Positions 1-11,045 of a stretch of 64,000 nucleotides of DNA are shown one piece after another. The position numbers and the translations under genes are program-made. The stretch covers positions 51,852,066-51,916,065 of the forward strand of contig CAMGYJ010000006.1 in assembly GCA_946122785.1 (NCBI GenBank), read 5' to 3'. The stretch is from Linum tenue (Eukaryota > Streptophyta > Magnoliopsida > Malpighiales > Linaceae). Positions within the stretch are counted from its first letter, which is position 1, and each line of letters starts with the position of its first letter. The notes under the pieces were generated by a model. The model saw only the letters and a list, made by a program, of their open reading frames with translations, did not search any database and was not told the DNA's origin.

Positions 1-251
1 GTGAACTGCAACTACTTTCATGGGCGCCTGCGCTTCACATCACGGTCACGACCTTTGGACTTTTCTTCAGTTTCTGCGCTTTCCAACCTCCAATCGTCCC
101 GAAACTCGTCCTCGACCCTTTCACACGTGCTAGGACCTGAAATGTATCAAAACAAGCACAACCTAGCGTTAAATATGTCGAGGGACGATGAAAAGCAAAG
201 CCAAACAATCAAGAAATGAGGGGTAAAATGTGTACAATTAGGCCCAAATCA
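1..251 (-). mobile_element. LTR fragment, Tat/Athila-like, antisense
   Basis: The stretch with CTAGGACCTGAAATGTATCA, CAAGCACAACCTAGCG and AGGGGTAAAATGTGTAC recurs in the LTR ends at 10905-11025, 31640-31760 and 60060-60093. It matches the start of an LTR read on the minus strand (TGATT..GGGCC..). No polypurine tract follows it, so it looks like a broken LTR end. The left part runs off the window. Confidence 0.55.
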
Positions 252-473
252 ACAAACCTAATCTAGGGTTTGGGGGTTTTAACCCCTAGTACCTTGGGAG
301 ATTACCCCATGAAGGGAATAAGAAAAAACATGCAAAGAGGGAAAGAAATCATGAAGAAAAGGGTCTTCAATTGAGGGAATAATTCCTCCTCCAAAGCTCT
401 CCTTCACTTCTTCTCCTCCTCCTCTTCTTCTCCAAGCTTCTACTTATCTCCTAATCTCTCTCCATAAAAAAAA

Positions 474-619
474 GGGTAAATACAATTTAATAGCCAAACC
501 TTTCATTTTTAACAAAATAATAGCCAAACCTTTTCGAAAACATTTTATTAGCCAAATCGTCAACTCTCCGTCTGGTCAGCCGTCAGTTGACTCCGACGTG
601 GAAAGAAACTGTACACGTC
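474..619 (+). repeat. MULE left terminal inverted repeat
   Basis: About 146 bases pair with 3620-3764 in inverted orientation with few mismatches. The repeat contains the word TAGCCAAA three times and ends near GTACACGT. Confidence 0.93.
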
Positions 620-938
620 GGATAATTTTTTCCAATTTTTTTATATTTCCGAGTTATTATCTTTTTTATAAGAGATGGGGAATTAATCGGGGCATTCATT
701 TTTCCCCCTCCTCCTCCGTGCAACCTCTCCTCCTCCGCCCAGCCTCTCACCGTCGAAGGAATTCCCTCCCCGTTCTGACTCTCTCGCCCCGCCAAAAACT
801 CTTCTTTCTCCGCCACTTATTCTTCTCCCTCGTCCCAGAACTCCACTCGAGGCTCCTGATTGTTGCCATCCCAGATCTGGTCGCGTCGTGGCGGCTTTAT
901 TGTCCATAACCCGGCAAGCTTCGGTGCATAAGATCCCC

Positions 939-1478
939 ATGTCTACGAAGGACGGTTCATCCTCTTCTGCGAACACGAATCGAGATTCGAGACCTATATG
1001 CCACGATTGTCCATGTATCTTGCAGGTGTCGGGTACCGACAAGAATCCGGGAAGAAAGTTTTACTGTTGTCGATACTGGAAGGTAACACATTGTGTTTAG
1101 TTGGTGGCCTTTTGATTTATCTATTGTACATGTTTGAGGAGCTCTCTTTTGTAGGATTCAAAAGTAAAGTGCAAGTTCTTCGTGTGGGTTGATGAGTACG
1201 AACCCAAAATTTGGAAGGAATCAGAGGACGGGCTGAAGACCAAACTGATTGAAATGGAGGAGTGCTGTAGGATTGCTCGGATGAAGGCAGAAAGGAGGAA
1301 AAAGGCTAAAAATTTGCTTTTAGAAGAACTGATCAGTACCAAGGAGGAGCACGCAAGAATAGAATCCGAGTTAAGGAAAATCAGCAACGTGGTTGATGTT
1401 CTTGAAAGCAGGATGAAGAATGTGATGATAATTGCTCTAGTTGTTATGCTTTGTGTTATACTTTCGTGGTTTCAATGA
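939..1478 (+). CDS. GRF-type zinc finger, coiled-coil, tail-anchored protein carried by the MULE
   Basis: Two exons are read: 939-1082 and 1155-1478, with a GTAACA donor and a TTTTGTAG acceptor. The product is about 155 residues from the ATG at 939; an in-frame ATG at 888 would add 17. Exon 1 holds CHDCPC and FYCCRYW, exon 2 opens with CKFFVWVDE; together these are the cysteines and aromatic residues of a GRF-type zinc finger. A charged coiled coil follows (about residues 75-130), then a hydrophobic C-terminal segment (VMIIALVVMLCVILSWF). Small GRF plus coiled-coil plus membrane-tail proteins are widespread in plants and often lie in MULEs. GRF fingers can bind single-stranded DNA in other proteins; a role in transposition is only inference. 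There is no premature stop, unlike the transposase on the other strand. Confidence 0.72.
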
Positions 1479-1614
1479 GTGATTAATGTGTTCTTGACTT
1501 CAATTTGCAATAGAGTGCTGTTTTGTAATAGAGTACTGCTTGTTTTAAGTATGAAAACGATCTGTCCAAGAGTGCATATCCTTTCCATAAACACACTATG
1601 AAGTGAACCTGTAC

Positions 1615-1815
1615 AAAATGCAAAAGTAGGTAGAAGAGAGCCAATCAAACTACATTGGCTCAATTCACCACAAGCTCACCTTCATCAGTCTGCTTCACAT
1701 TAACATTAAGAAGCAGAAGAGTTCAGTTCTAAACTTATAATTGAGCTGTACAAAATGCAAAAGTTGGTAGAAGTGAGCCAAACTAACTCGGCTCAATTCA
1801 CCACAAGCTCAACAT
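1615..1815. repeat. Imperfect direct duplication downstream of the GRF gene
   Basis: The block with AATGCAAAAGTAGGTAGAAG and GGCTCAATTCACCACAAGCT at about 1615-1680 recurs at about 1752-1815 with a few changes. No coding function is visible between 1479 and 2072. Confidence 0.6.
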
Positions 1816-2072
1816 CATTTGCTCTACTTCTAAACTATAACTACTAAGTTCCCTACACTACTACTGAGGCTGAGTTGCTGGTCCCTGTGTCGCATCAATT
1901 TCAGTTGGTTGGGTACCGACAGCTTCTGCAGAACTACGAACTCCAGCATTCTCCGCCCTCGGAAACTGAAAATTTACAGCCAAAAATATCAATTAGTTAC
2001 AACAACTACTACTTATTATAGTGTAAGTAACACATTGGTAAAGCAAGACCAATTGACACCATTATCACGTAC

Positions 2073-2954
2073 ATGGACATACTGGTTCCCGGTGTTCACG
2101 TTTGTATATATACCAATGCCACCTAGGGCAGCTCTGACGTCTCTGGAAACTTGGTTCGCATTCCAAACCTCAATGCTAGTATGCTATATATTTGTAACCA
2201 AAATTAATCAGATAATGACAAGAAGACAAACTCATGCAAAAGGGATCATTTTGCAAAAACAGAGTACTTACCTGAATTCCCATGTTCAGTGGACACTTCC
2301 TAGCATTATGTCCAGGCTGTTTACACTTTCCACAATGGATGGCCCTCTGTGGAATATACAATGGTGAGATATTGTAAACAGAGTATAGGATTTATAAGGG
2401 GGAGTACTATGTAAAATCATACCTTTGGTTTGCTTGCTTCGTAATGGGATTCCATTGGCTGCCCTCTCCCTCCTTCATTCGAACCACCTTGTTGCCCCCG
2501 TCCTCTCCCTCGTGGAATCATCAGAGTCGGCAACATGGATCACTTTCCTTGCAACCGAGCCCTCACCAATATCTTCAGCATCCTTTGGCAAACCTTGAAA
2601 CAAGTCTGGTTCCTCATTGTCTCCCACCAGTCCATCCTCCACCTCGACGGCCTCTACAAAAATTGACACATCCTTAGTACCGGCTGCATCGACTAGCAAC
2701 CCTTCCATCACATCCTTATCGGAATGCAGTTCATGTAGACCATCCACCATTGTAGCCCCCGGTGTTAAGTACCATATCTTTCGAACAGAAACATACTTCA
2801 AGTAAATTGTAGCCACATTCAAAAGCTCGAAGTAACACACTTCATCAACATCCACCGTTATCTTCTCCGAAAAACCGCCAACATATCGTGGTACTGATCT
2901 CGAGAAATCCATAAACCCACCGTGATGATATAGAATGTCCAAATATTCCGTCAT
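2073..2954 (-). pseudogene. MULE transposase gene remnant: PB1-like N-terminus and zinc-knuckle C-terminus
   Basis: On the minus strand the frame from 2954 starts MTEYLDILYHHGGFM and continues with YVGG, DVDEVCYFEL and a D-rich acidic part. This resembles the PB1-like domain found at the start of plant MULE transposases. Further along, exon-like pieces give a CCHC zinc knuckle (CGKCKQPGHNARKC, about 2355-2275, between an AG and a GTAAGT) and a tail with ALGGIGIYTNVNTGNQYV (about 2185-2080), typical of the C-terminus of the same proteins. The several hundred residues expected between, including the DDE catalytic core and SWIM finger, are absent. The gene is therefore an internal deletion derivative and cannot supply transposase. 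Confidence 0.7.
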
Positions 2955-3619
2955 CTGTGAAGAAGAAGCAAAAAGCTATGCGTGACTTTCCCGGGAAGAT
3001 GACTGTTCATTCGCATTCACAATTACAATTCAATCCTATGCTTCTGCTTTCATACCTTGTAATGCAGGGGCAATTTCGTGACTATTTCTTCAGTGGTCCC
3101 GCTGGGTCCTCACAAACCAGATTCCGCCAAAATCGCACTATTATAAAAGAGGGCAATTTCAATCAAATGGAGATAAAGAACTAGGGTTTGAAAGCAAAAT
3201 CAGGGAATGGGTACCTTAATCCGTCGTCTCCTTTAGCGCTCCGTCGTCTCGCTCCGTCGTCTCCTCGCCAGCGCTTCGTCTGTCTCCGTCGTCTCCTCGC
3301 AGCGTTCCGACGTTTCCTTCGCCAAAAGCCCCGGCCTGGGAATGCACGGCCGGGAGCAACGCTAGCTTTTTCCGGCTTTCACATGACGAGGGACGAAGCC
3401 GGCAGCGTTGATTTTGGTTCTGTGATGGGCGATGGGTTTGGTTTCGCCGGAGGAGTCGAGAGAAATTCGAACGGGATAATGGGTGGAAGAGAGTGAAGAG
3501 AGAGAGTGATTAGATAACTCCTTGATTTTCCCCTTTTTCTTATTTCATTTTTACCCTAATTTTAATTAGTTCATATTTCCATTAATTTTAATTAGGTGCC
3601 ACAACAGAAAAATGTGCCA

Positions 3620-3764
3620 CGTGTACAGTTTCTTTCCACGTCGGAGTCAACTGACGGCTGACCAGACGGAGAGTTGACGATTTGGCTAGTAAAATGTTTT
3701 CGAAAAGTTTTGGCTATTATTTTGTTTTCGGGTGAAAGGTTTGGCTATTAAATTGTTTTTACCC
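3620..3764 (-). repeat. MULE right terminal inverted repeat
   Basis: This is the inverted partner of 474-619. The two arms share the block from CGTCAACTCTCCGTCTGG to GTACACGT without visible change; the outer part differs at a few bases. Confidence 0.93.
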
Positions 3765-3773
3765 TAAAAAAAA

Positions 3774-4330
3774 TCTACCAAAAGTTATCTTCTCAAGGGG
3801 GGAGGCCCCTATTTATAGATTTTGAGATTTCAAGCAAGTTCGCGGGCATGAAGGGAAAGTTCGTGGGTGAGAACTTGAGTAGGGAGGTCCTGATCTTCAA
3901 GCGATGTCGTTTTGCTCTTCATTCAAGGAGAGATCGCAGGCTGACTGCATGGCCGGGATCAATGATTCGCAGTCGCGATTCTTGATTCGTGACCGCGATC
4001 TTTCTCGAGGGCTAGGAAGTGAGGACTGCGATTTGACTCGCAAAACTCCATGCTTCTTCCGGGTTGGCTCCTTCCTGATGTTCACAGGTGGAGCCTCCAA
4101 CATAGCGACCATGATCTTTGTTCCACAAGCCGCAATCTCAGCTCTCACTTCACGTGCTCCTTTCCTGACCGGGATCTTCCTTGTCTAGACTGGGATCTTC
4201 AGTTTTTGCCCCATTCTTGCTACACTTGTATCCTTTTGGTACCTAATTCGCATATATTGCATAATACACCCTAATATAATGATATAATATTCGAGGAACA
4301 AAATAGGGCTATACTTGACAATGTATCAAT
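3774..4330 (-). mobile_element. LTR promoter and leader region of an antisense Tat/Athila-like element
   Basis: This continues the LTR debris interrupted by the MULE. It holds a minus-strand TATA box and, upstream of it in that orientation, repeated words with GCGATC/GATCGC and CGCGATC (about 3900-4040). The layout matches the other Tat-like LTRs in the window. No coding function is seen. Confidence 0.5.
3809..3818 (-). promoter_or_regulatory. LTR TATA box (minus strand)
   Basis: CTATTTATAG reads CTATAAATAG on the minus strand, a strong TATA box. The same string occurs at 32199-32208 and 33994-34003 in other LTR-like stretches. Confidence 0.55.
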
Positions 4331-4488
4331 CATTATGCACGTAAAATGAATCAAAAGGAACCTAGATATGAGGGTTAAATAATACCAATTGAGGTGCTAT
4401 CAGAAGGCATGTCGTCAAACATGAGAGATCCGAGAGTTTTACCCTACCTTGAACCATCGGTGTCAGGACCTTTTGGAATCCATTAGCC

Positions 4489-4866
4489 GACTTGCGTTCA
4501 TGCATTAATATCATAACTACAAGGATTGACGAAGAACTCGAACTAGGGCCACTCACTCTCAGAAGCATGAAGATTGAGCTAGCTAACCGTTCTATTGCTA
4601 CACCTTGTGGTATAGTCGAGAACGTCTTGGTGAGATGTGCTCATTTTGTTTACCTCATGGACTTTGTCATTATAAACAGGGAAGGGTGCATTAATGCACC
4701 GATTATTCTTGGAGGACCTTTCTTGTCTACGGCAAGGACAATCATTGATGTTAGTGAAAGCTTAATTATACTAAGGTTTGGTGAGGAGGAGATCCGATAC
4801 AAGATGACTCCACTTCCCAACTTCCACAAGTATTACAAAATGGGAAGATGTGGAGAAATATTGTGA
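4489..4866 (+). pseudogene. Ty3-type retrotransposon protease fragment
   Basis: The frame reads DLRSCINIITT, then IELANRSIATPCGIVENVLV, DFVIIN and PIILGGPFLSTARTIIDV. This is the retropepsin region of Tat/Athila-like Ty3 polyproteins, which process the element's own proteins. The expected active-site triad is Asp-(Leu/Ser/Thr)-Gly; here the third residue is Arg (codon after 4494), and the usual LGRPFL is LGGPFL. The gene stops at 4866 and no reverse transcriptase, RNase H or integrase follows. It is an inactive remnant. Confidence 0.75.
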
Positions 4867-6465
4867 GCCAACCACGCCTCCACCAACACGACCTTCTAGT
4901 ATCGAGATTGAATGGTTCAATATGGTTTCTCATGAAGATCCAAAGGATACAAAGAATGAATAGAAGGATAACTCAAGGAATCCTATCAAAAAGTTGGGAG
5001 AGAGTAGTTTTCCCCAAGACAAGAAGATTCAAGAGTTACTTCTCATTTCCCATCAAGCCAAGTTAGAATGGAGGAAACTTCCAAATTTCAAACTTGAAGC
5101 AAGGTATCCTAAGACCAAAATGCGGGATAAAACGAAGAAGGATGATGGAAGCAAGCTAATTCCCATTGAGAAAAAAAAAAGAATTTGGGGTGTGCTATAA
5201 GCCACTCACAGATGAAGATTTTGCAGTAAGGAAGATCAGTTTCTACAATCATCATCAATCGTTCGAACAATGCTTTGAGTCACTAGCCACGGAGGAGGCG
5301 TCTGAGAGACTTCACAGTCTCCACCTTGGACTTCACACAAGTTTGATTACTGCAAAGCATCAAAGGTGGAGGATGGAGCTCCTCTCACTGAGCTCTCTCA
5401 AGGGAAAGTTAGGCTAAAAGGCTTCAAAGACGCGCTAGTTGGGAGGCAACCCAACAATTTCGGTTTGAGTATCTTTCTCTTTTCTTTTGAATAAGTTTTT
5501 AAAGTTAGAGATTGATTAGCTTATCTGATGAATGATATAACCTTATCCATTGCCAAGTTTCAATCATGTGAATGATGTTGCATTTAGATGTTTGCAATCC
5601 TTAGGTGTGGTGACAATTGATCTTTGCCTATATAGGGCAAGATCGGGGCCGAGATCTTTTGACCCAAGGCCGCGATCTTGCCCGCATCTATTTAAGGGGA
5701 ATTCTACTCATCATTCATGTGCTCTCTTCCCCGAGGATGTTCAAATCCCAAAAACCAAGTTCCCAAAGCTCTTTTGAACCCTTTGACCATACTTCATCTC
5801 ACTTCATTTTTAAGTTTCATTATTGAAGTATTGCTTAATCTCTTGGATTAATATCATATCTAAGCGAGAAGTTGTGATAGAGGAAGCCAACCTAAAAGTA
5901 TAAACCTCAAGCAAGGAAATGGAAGCAAGCTAAGGTACTATTTTCTATTTTCCCATCACTTTGGTACCTTAGCTAGGTCAAAATGTGTTTGAGTGCAAGG
6001 TGAGCTGTGGTACCTTAGGCTGCAACATGAATTCTTTTGACAATAGGATTGATGTTATGCTTTATTAATGTTATATGTGATCTAGGAGACCTTGATGGAT
6101 CATTTTTTCATGATGTTCATTGTTCTTAAAGTTTGCCCACCAGGTGTTTCAAAGAAATTCCCCAATCACATAACTTTCATTTTCTTTGATCCTATGCTTT
6201 ACAATTAAACTTGTATGCTTATGAATGAACCTTGCATGAATGAGTTAGGTTTATTTGTGGAGAATGAATGTCATTTGTGTTGATTAAACCATACCTCTCC
6301 ATCTATGATACCTTTTTGAATACATTGTCTCATTTAAGTGTGGGAGTGCATAAATGCTTGCAAGGATAATCTTAAAAGTTCAACTATAGATCATGAGTGA
6401 ATTGATGGTGTTTGTATGTACTTTTTGCTACACTTCTTTTGTAGGTATCTAACAAACATAAGGGC
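4867..6465 (+). mobile_element. Tat/Athila-like 3' internal region and LTR-like debris
   Basis: This holds short broken frames and then the palindromic motif at 5438-5455. From about 5620 the words GATCGGGGCCGAGATC and CCGCGATCTTG precede CTATTTAAGGG (5690), the same word-array plus TATA layout as in the other LTRs. No intact gene is seen. Confidence 0.5.
5438..5455 (+). repeat. GTTGGGAGGCAACCCAAC palindrome
   Basis: This imperfect stem-loop sequence lies after the coding part of many Tat/Athila-like elements. The same motif is at 12204-12221 (antisense), and a degraded one is near 32565-32585. Confidence 0.7.
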
Positions 6466-6735
6466 ATGGTCCAAGGAGACAATTCCCAAAGCATGGTGAA
6501 CGCCAACTCTCCTAGCACCCGCCATTGTCCAAGGAAGAAGAGGAGTAAATTCCGACATAAAGAAGTTTTCATTAAAGAACCTCTTCCACATCAACCACCA
6601 TCTTTCGAGCAACCTCTTGGAGATCATATAGCGGAACATGAAAGATTTGGAATTTCTATGGAACATCATAATAATTACTTCCTAGATTCTATTTCTGAGC
6701 GTGATCGCTTGCGTGATCGAGCTTTAAATTTATAA
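6466..6735 (+). other. Unrecognised 89-residue reading frame in LTR-element debris
   Basis: The frame runs from an ATG to a stop and is rich in His, Arg, Pro and Glu (KKRSKFRHKE, EPLPHQPPSFEQPLGDH). No domain is recognised. It may be the start of an accessory or gag-like frame of a Tat-type element. Nothing supports expression. Confidence 0.25.
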
Positions 6736-6845
6736 GTCGATGCACAACATTCAGTGTCCAGATCATGGCCGCGAAGATTGAGGCCTCAAGCACGAACATT
6801 TGGAGCAACAAACAAGGAAGGAACGATCACAACCTTCACGAGCAT

Positions 6846-7048
6846 ACTAAGCATGTCGAATGATTTGTTATGTTGTTCGAGAATGAGTTCTTTGTCGAGA
6901 CATAGCTCCCTCCAAGATTGCTACTCATGATCAACAAGCTAACCTATTTACCAAAGGTCTTAGTATTGAGCAGTTTGCTCATCCTCTTTCCAATCTTGCG
7001 TGTTTAATATTCATGCTTCTGCTCGATATGGAGTATTGTGGTTACTAG
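6846..7048 (+). pseudogene. Copia-type RNase H C-terminal fragment
   Basis: The frame reads HTKHVE, a stop, FVMLFENEFFVE, then after a frame shift IATHDQQANLFTKGLS and FAHPLSNLAC, ending at a TAG (7046-7048). TKH-x-(D/E)-x-HF and Q-x-A(D/N)-x-(F/I)TK are the closing motifs of Ty1-copia RNase H. The in-frame stop and lost frame show decay. It is a different lineage from the Ty3-type pieces around it. Confidence 0.7.
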
Positions 7049-7722
7049 TTACTTGCATGCCAAGTAACTGTGTCCTTATCTTTATAAGCTTCCTTTTTCA
7101 TATCACCCACTCGTATACTTGTCATAGTTTGAAACTTTCTTACTTCACAAAGGGGTTTTACCCTATAATATTTCAGCTATCGTCGTTTATGGTAAGCAAG
7201 AAATAAAGAGAACCATTAGCCAATACTATTGTCAGCCATGAGATCCTTCAGAACTAACTCTGTATTAGTCTCGTTCAAGCAGAATAGACTCCAACCCGAG
7301 TCCAACCCCTATAAATGTAGCATTATTCTATGCATCCCAACCTGTAGAGCTTGAACACCACTCCACCACATGCATAGACTACTACAATATGAAATACGAA
7401 TAGTTGCTAACCCTCTATGGGTTTAGCACACTATATTAAATTCTATAACAAACTTAGATTGAAATAACCATCCTACGATCAAAACTATTTGAAGGATACT
7501 ATAGTAATATTGCATCAAAATCCTAATATAAAAAGCTATCTACCCACCCATCGCCCCGTCACAATTGCCCCCACTCACCTCTTTCCCTCCTCTCTCTAGA
7601 CTCACAATGAATTTCCGACTGCCCTCTCTCTATCAAATCTATCAAACCACAAAAACTACCATTAAGGATTTAGCTGGTCAAGTGGTTTCGCTCTAGCGTC
7701 GCTTCCATCTTCCGCCTTGATA
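7049..7722. other. Non-coding stretch before the copia-like element
   Basis: No gene is recognised. The last bases join in sequence to 14954 onward once the nested elements are removed, so this is the older insertion site. Confidence 0.4.
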
Positions 7723-7727
7723 GTAGA

Positions 7728-8063
7728 TGTAGAATTTGATAACTTGGAAGGAAACGAACACAGAACACGAGAGTTTTACGTGGTATCCCTGTTCGACGTG
7801 AACATGAGTAATCCACGGCGAGCTCTGAAGAGCTCATGACTTATCTCTTATTAGGTTTACATTTAGACGGCTTGCTTACGACATGATTCGTAGCTAAGTC
7901 TTATAAAAGATATACCAGGGTTAAAACCCTATTGAGAAGAGTCGAGTACGGCCAAGTGTCCGTCCCTACTACAACTCGGACAAGGCCCAACAAGACCCAA
8001 TACTAACACGGTTTAAGTAACCGCAACACTTATTTATCAAAAAAAAAAAAAGTAACCGCAACA
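7728..8063 (-). repeat. 3' LTR of the copia-like element
   Basis: This is a direct repeat of 9461-9690 plus 14923-14948. It has an extra A-run and a duplicated AGTAACCGCAACAC near its right end (8023-8063), and a block near 7866-7905 that the other LTR lacks. Confidence 0.88.
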
Positions 8064-8075
8064 CTCCCCCTCAAG
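8064..8075 (-). other. Polypurine tract, copia-like element
   Basis: On the minus strand GCTTGAGGGGGAG lies directly before TGTTGCGG, the LTR start. This is the usual plus-strand priming site of copia-type elements. Confidence 0.75.
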
Positions 8076-9449
8076 CAAAGACATGAATGACAAGGATGTC
8101 GAGCTTGAAGAAGTAAATGTGAAGAATAAGCATGATGGCTTGAACCACAAAACTCGAGATGAATAACATCTCAGACGAGGTGATTGGAGACGACTGACTC
8201 TCTCTAAACAACGTGATGATGGAGATGGTTGACCGCGTCACTTGAACTGGAACACACTTGGTACATCGTGGTCGACCTGATGGCTGAGTTAGTCGATCGA
8301 CGTATGTTGATTTCCTATTCTCCCCCTCAAGCTGGAGCATGAACATCGTGAATGCCCAGCTTGAAAAGCGATGAATGGTTGATATGTGCCCAATAATTAA
8401 CCGGAAGAGGGGACAACCATTTCTGGGATCGTGAATGCCAACTGGACGATGAATTTTCTGATCGTACTACCTTTTGAACACCAGGGGGACGACCATTTTT
8501 TGGAACGTGAATGCCTCAGTCGATACTTGACAATTTGATGGTGAAAGCCTGCAAAAATGAAAGTTGGCCCAAAATTTAATTGAAGAGCCCATAAAGAAAC
8601 TCTTACCAAAACATATGTGGCAGCCCATAAGGGCCAATTCGGCTACACTTAATACTTGAGTGAAGTTGAAAAGAGACTTGTGACACGACCCATGTAATTT
8701 ATGGCAGCCCGAAAGAGGAACCTTTATGCCTTTTTGGTTATGGTGTCTGTCGGCCCAATTAAAGATTGGGAAACCCTAAAATGGGTTTGCAATTCCAGCA
8801 CCGCCCCTCCTTTGTCCATCTCCTCCTTTCCAATTTTTCAATTTCACTTTCCGTCTTCTTCATCGAACTTGAGTAAACCACCCAGCGATGAAACCGAGAG
8901 GACAACGCCATCTGCATGCTCGAAATTGACGAGGAGGAGAGGAGTACCAACGGCGGAGCTTTCACTAGTGGTGGCAAAACGACGGAAGACGAGACGCGAT
9001 CGACGGGGAAGCAACTCGACGACAGTGATGTTGCGGACGAGACGAGTATGATAATGGCGGAGGCTCGGATCTCGTCTTTCCGATGCCGACAATGACGATA
9101 CACAGTTGGCGGTGGAGACCGGACTGGACATCCGCACTCCTGGAGACAAAGCGGCAAGATGCGACGGCGAGAAGGACTTCGTCGTCGCTCTTTCAAAAGC
9201 GGAGACATGTGCAGGTCAATGAGGCTAGGTACGGGAACATCGATGGCGTCGCTATGCTGGTCATGGCCCGTTTCCCTTTCCGGCGTGGTGACACGAATTG
9301 ATTACAATGCTGGTGACAACGCTTTGTCCGCCGCCAGTGACGACGACGACGTATGTTGACTATGTTCAGCGGAATAAACGTCGCTGATGAAGAGAACAAG
9401 CCAGCGGGATGAACTTTGCTGGTGTGCGGAAGACTAGCTGAATCTACAT
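8076..9449 (-). other. Interior of the copia-like element, no recognised protein
   Basis: Open frames exist on both strands, but none carries gag, protease, integrase or reverse-transcriptase motifs. A minus frame at 8759-9208 is Ser/Arg-rich and unrecognised. GAACGTGAATGCC-like words repeat near 8430-8520. The stretch may include captured host sequence; this is not shown. Confidence 0.45.
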
Positions 9450-9460
9450 CTCTGATACCA
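9450..9460 (-). other. Primer binding site, initiator-Met tRNA type
   Basis: The minus strand reads TGGTATCAGAG directly beside the right LTR, matching the complement of the plant initiator tRNA-Met 3' end. Confidence 0.8.
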
Positions 9461-9690
9461 TGTAGAATTTGATAACACGGAAGGAAACGAACACAAGAGT
9501 TTTACGAGGTATCCCTGTTCGACATGAACATGACTAATCCACGGTGAGCTCTGAAGAGCTCACGACTGATCTCTTATTAGGTTTACATAGAGATATACTA
9601 GGGTTAAAACCCTAATGAGAAGAGTCGAGTACGGCCAAGTATCCGTACCTACTACAACTCGGACAAGGCCCAGCAAGACCCAATACTAAC
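9461..9690 (-). repeat. 5' LTR of the copia-like element, first part
   Basis: This is homologous to 7728-8015. It is cut at 9690 by insertion of the Tat-like element, which duplicated CTAAC. The LTR resumes at 14923-14948 and ends CCGCAATA, with one change from the CA end of the other copy. Confidence 0.88.
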
Positions 9691-11025
9691 TGACTCGCTA
9701 AAACACAACTCCTAACAATGGCCAAGTGTAACCAATGAAAGGGACTGCATTATAGTGGCTCAAGTAATAAATATCGAATCCACGGGTCTCTAGAGTTACT
9801 CTTACTCAACTTCAGTTCATTATCTAGCAAAACAGATTAAGATGAAAGAACTAAAACTACTCTAGCAAACTACAGTTAAAGTTAATCTAATTACAGGTTG
9901 AGAACTCACTTAGGTATGATTCCCCCTAGACACTAGCCAGATTAACGATCGATGATCTCTAACTTGTTTCACTTTCATTCACAATGCGGAGAATCCTTGA
10001 CTAGACCTTGAGTCTCGACTAAAGGAACAAGGCCCTCTTGAGTCAATTGCCTAGAGGGACGTATCCTTCTCTAGAACAATCGATCAAGGCGTTCTGAACT
10101 AGACTCCCTCTATCGAATGAGGTTCTCAATCGATACAAAGCAGTGAATCAACCCTCGACTAAAGCAATCGATCCACTACTATCAATCTATGGTGCTCTAT
10201 TGACCTAATCAGGTATTCGCTCACATAGGATCAAAGCAGAATCAATAATCTCGACTAAAGCAGAATTGAATCGTGAAAACGTGCATAGATTGAATATGAA
10301 CTCAAGATTATCAAGTCAGAGTACTCATACAATCATCCAATCAAACAAACATGGCTAGGGTTCCTCAAAACCTAAGTGAAGGGAAGTTACTCCATAGAGA
10401 AGAGAGAGACTGCAGTAAGAATCTTCAGATGATCAGTCTTCAAGTCCGGGCTTGATTCCCGAGCTCCAATGGCGAAGAAATCCTCCAAAATAGCTCCAAG
10501 AATGTTCCCAAGTCGCTCTCTCTCTCTAGGGTTCGTCCCTTGGGTGTTTGGGATCCAAAACCCAGCTCTCCCCTCTGTTTGGCTCGGAATCCGCTTTAAA
10601 ACCAGACTTTCCCGAGTTGCACGGCCAGGTGCACGGCCGTGCACTACACAATTCTGGCCGTGCACCCCTAAAACGCACCGTATCAATTATTCGGCCTTTA
10701 TCCACCTTGCACGGCCAGGCGCACGGCCGTGCAATCTTCAGGGTCTGGCCGTGCATGGCCTCGGCATGAGGTGCACGGCCAAATGGCTCAAGTGCACGGC
10801 CGTGCAGCCTCCCAGCTCTGCCCGTGCACTCCCCAAACAACTCGCCCTTCGTCCGTCCTTCGTCCAATCGACCCCAGACTCGCTCCTAAGCCTTCATTCA
10901 CGTACTAGGACCTGAAATATCACAAACAAGCACAACCTAGCGTGAAATCGGCCTTAAACACGAGAATCAACATCTCAAACGGAGTAAGAACAGGGGTAAA
11001 ACCATGTGTAAATAATGGTCTATCA
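9691..11025 (-). repeat. 3' LTR of the Tat-like element
   Basis: Nearly identical to 13586-14922. It contains the repeated word TGCACGGCC and its inverse at about 10616-10835, beside a TATA-like TTTTAAAG on the minus strand (about 10590). Confidence 0.94.
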
Positions 11026-11045
11026 AACTCCCCCACACTTAACCG
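11026..11045 (-). other. Polypurine tract next to the Tat-like 3' LTR
   Basis: The minus strand reads TTAAGTGTGGGGGAGTT and then TGATAGACC, the LTR start. A second copy of the same tract lies about 0.94 kb away at 11963-11980. Confidence 0.8.

Larger units (their letters stand above)
474..3764. mobile_element. Mutator-like DNA transposon (MULE), internally deleted
   Basis: The element begins GGGTAAATAC and ends GTTTTTACCC. Its first and last 145 bases are near-perfect inverted repeats, and both flanks carry the same 9-base direct repeat TAAAAAAAA (465-473 and 3765-3773). A 9-base duplication and long inverted ends are typical of MULEs. Inside are a GRF-zinc-finger gene on plus and parts of a transposase gene on minus; the catalytic part of the transposase is missing. 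It inserted into LTR-element debris. The flanking duplication is A-rich, so chance is a little more likely than usual, but with the long inverted ends the call is firm. 2955-3619 holds no recognisable coding sequence. Confidence 0.93.

Noticed and set aside
10526..10867. 113-residue frame on minus and matching frames on plus in the LTR, repeated at 14423-14764
   Set aside because: They read through the TGCACGGCC word array in both LTR copies. Frames are open on both strands because of the repeat and GC content, not coding.
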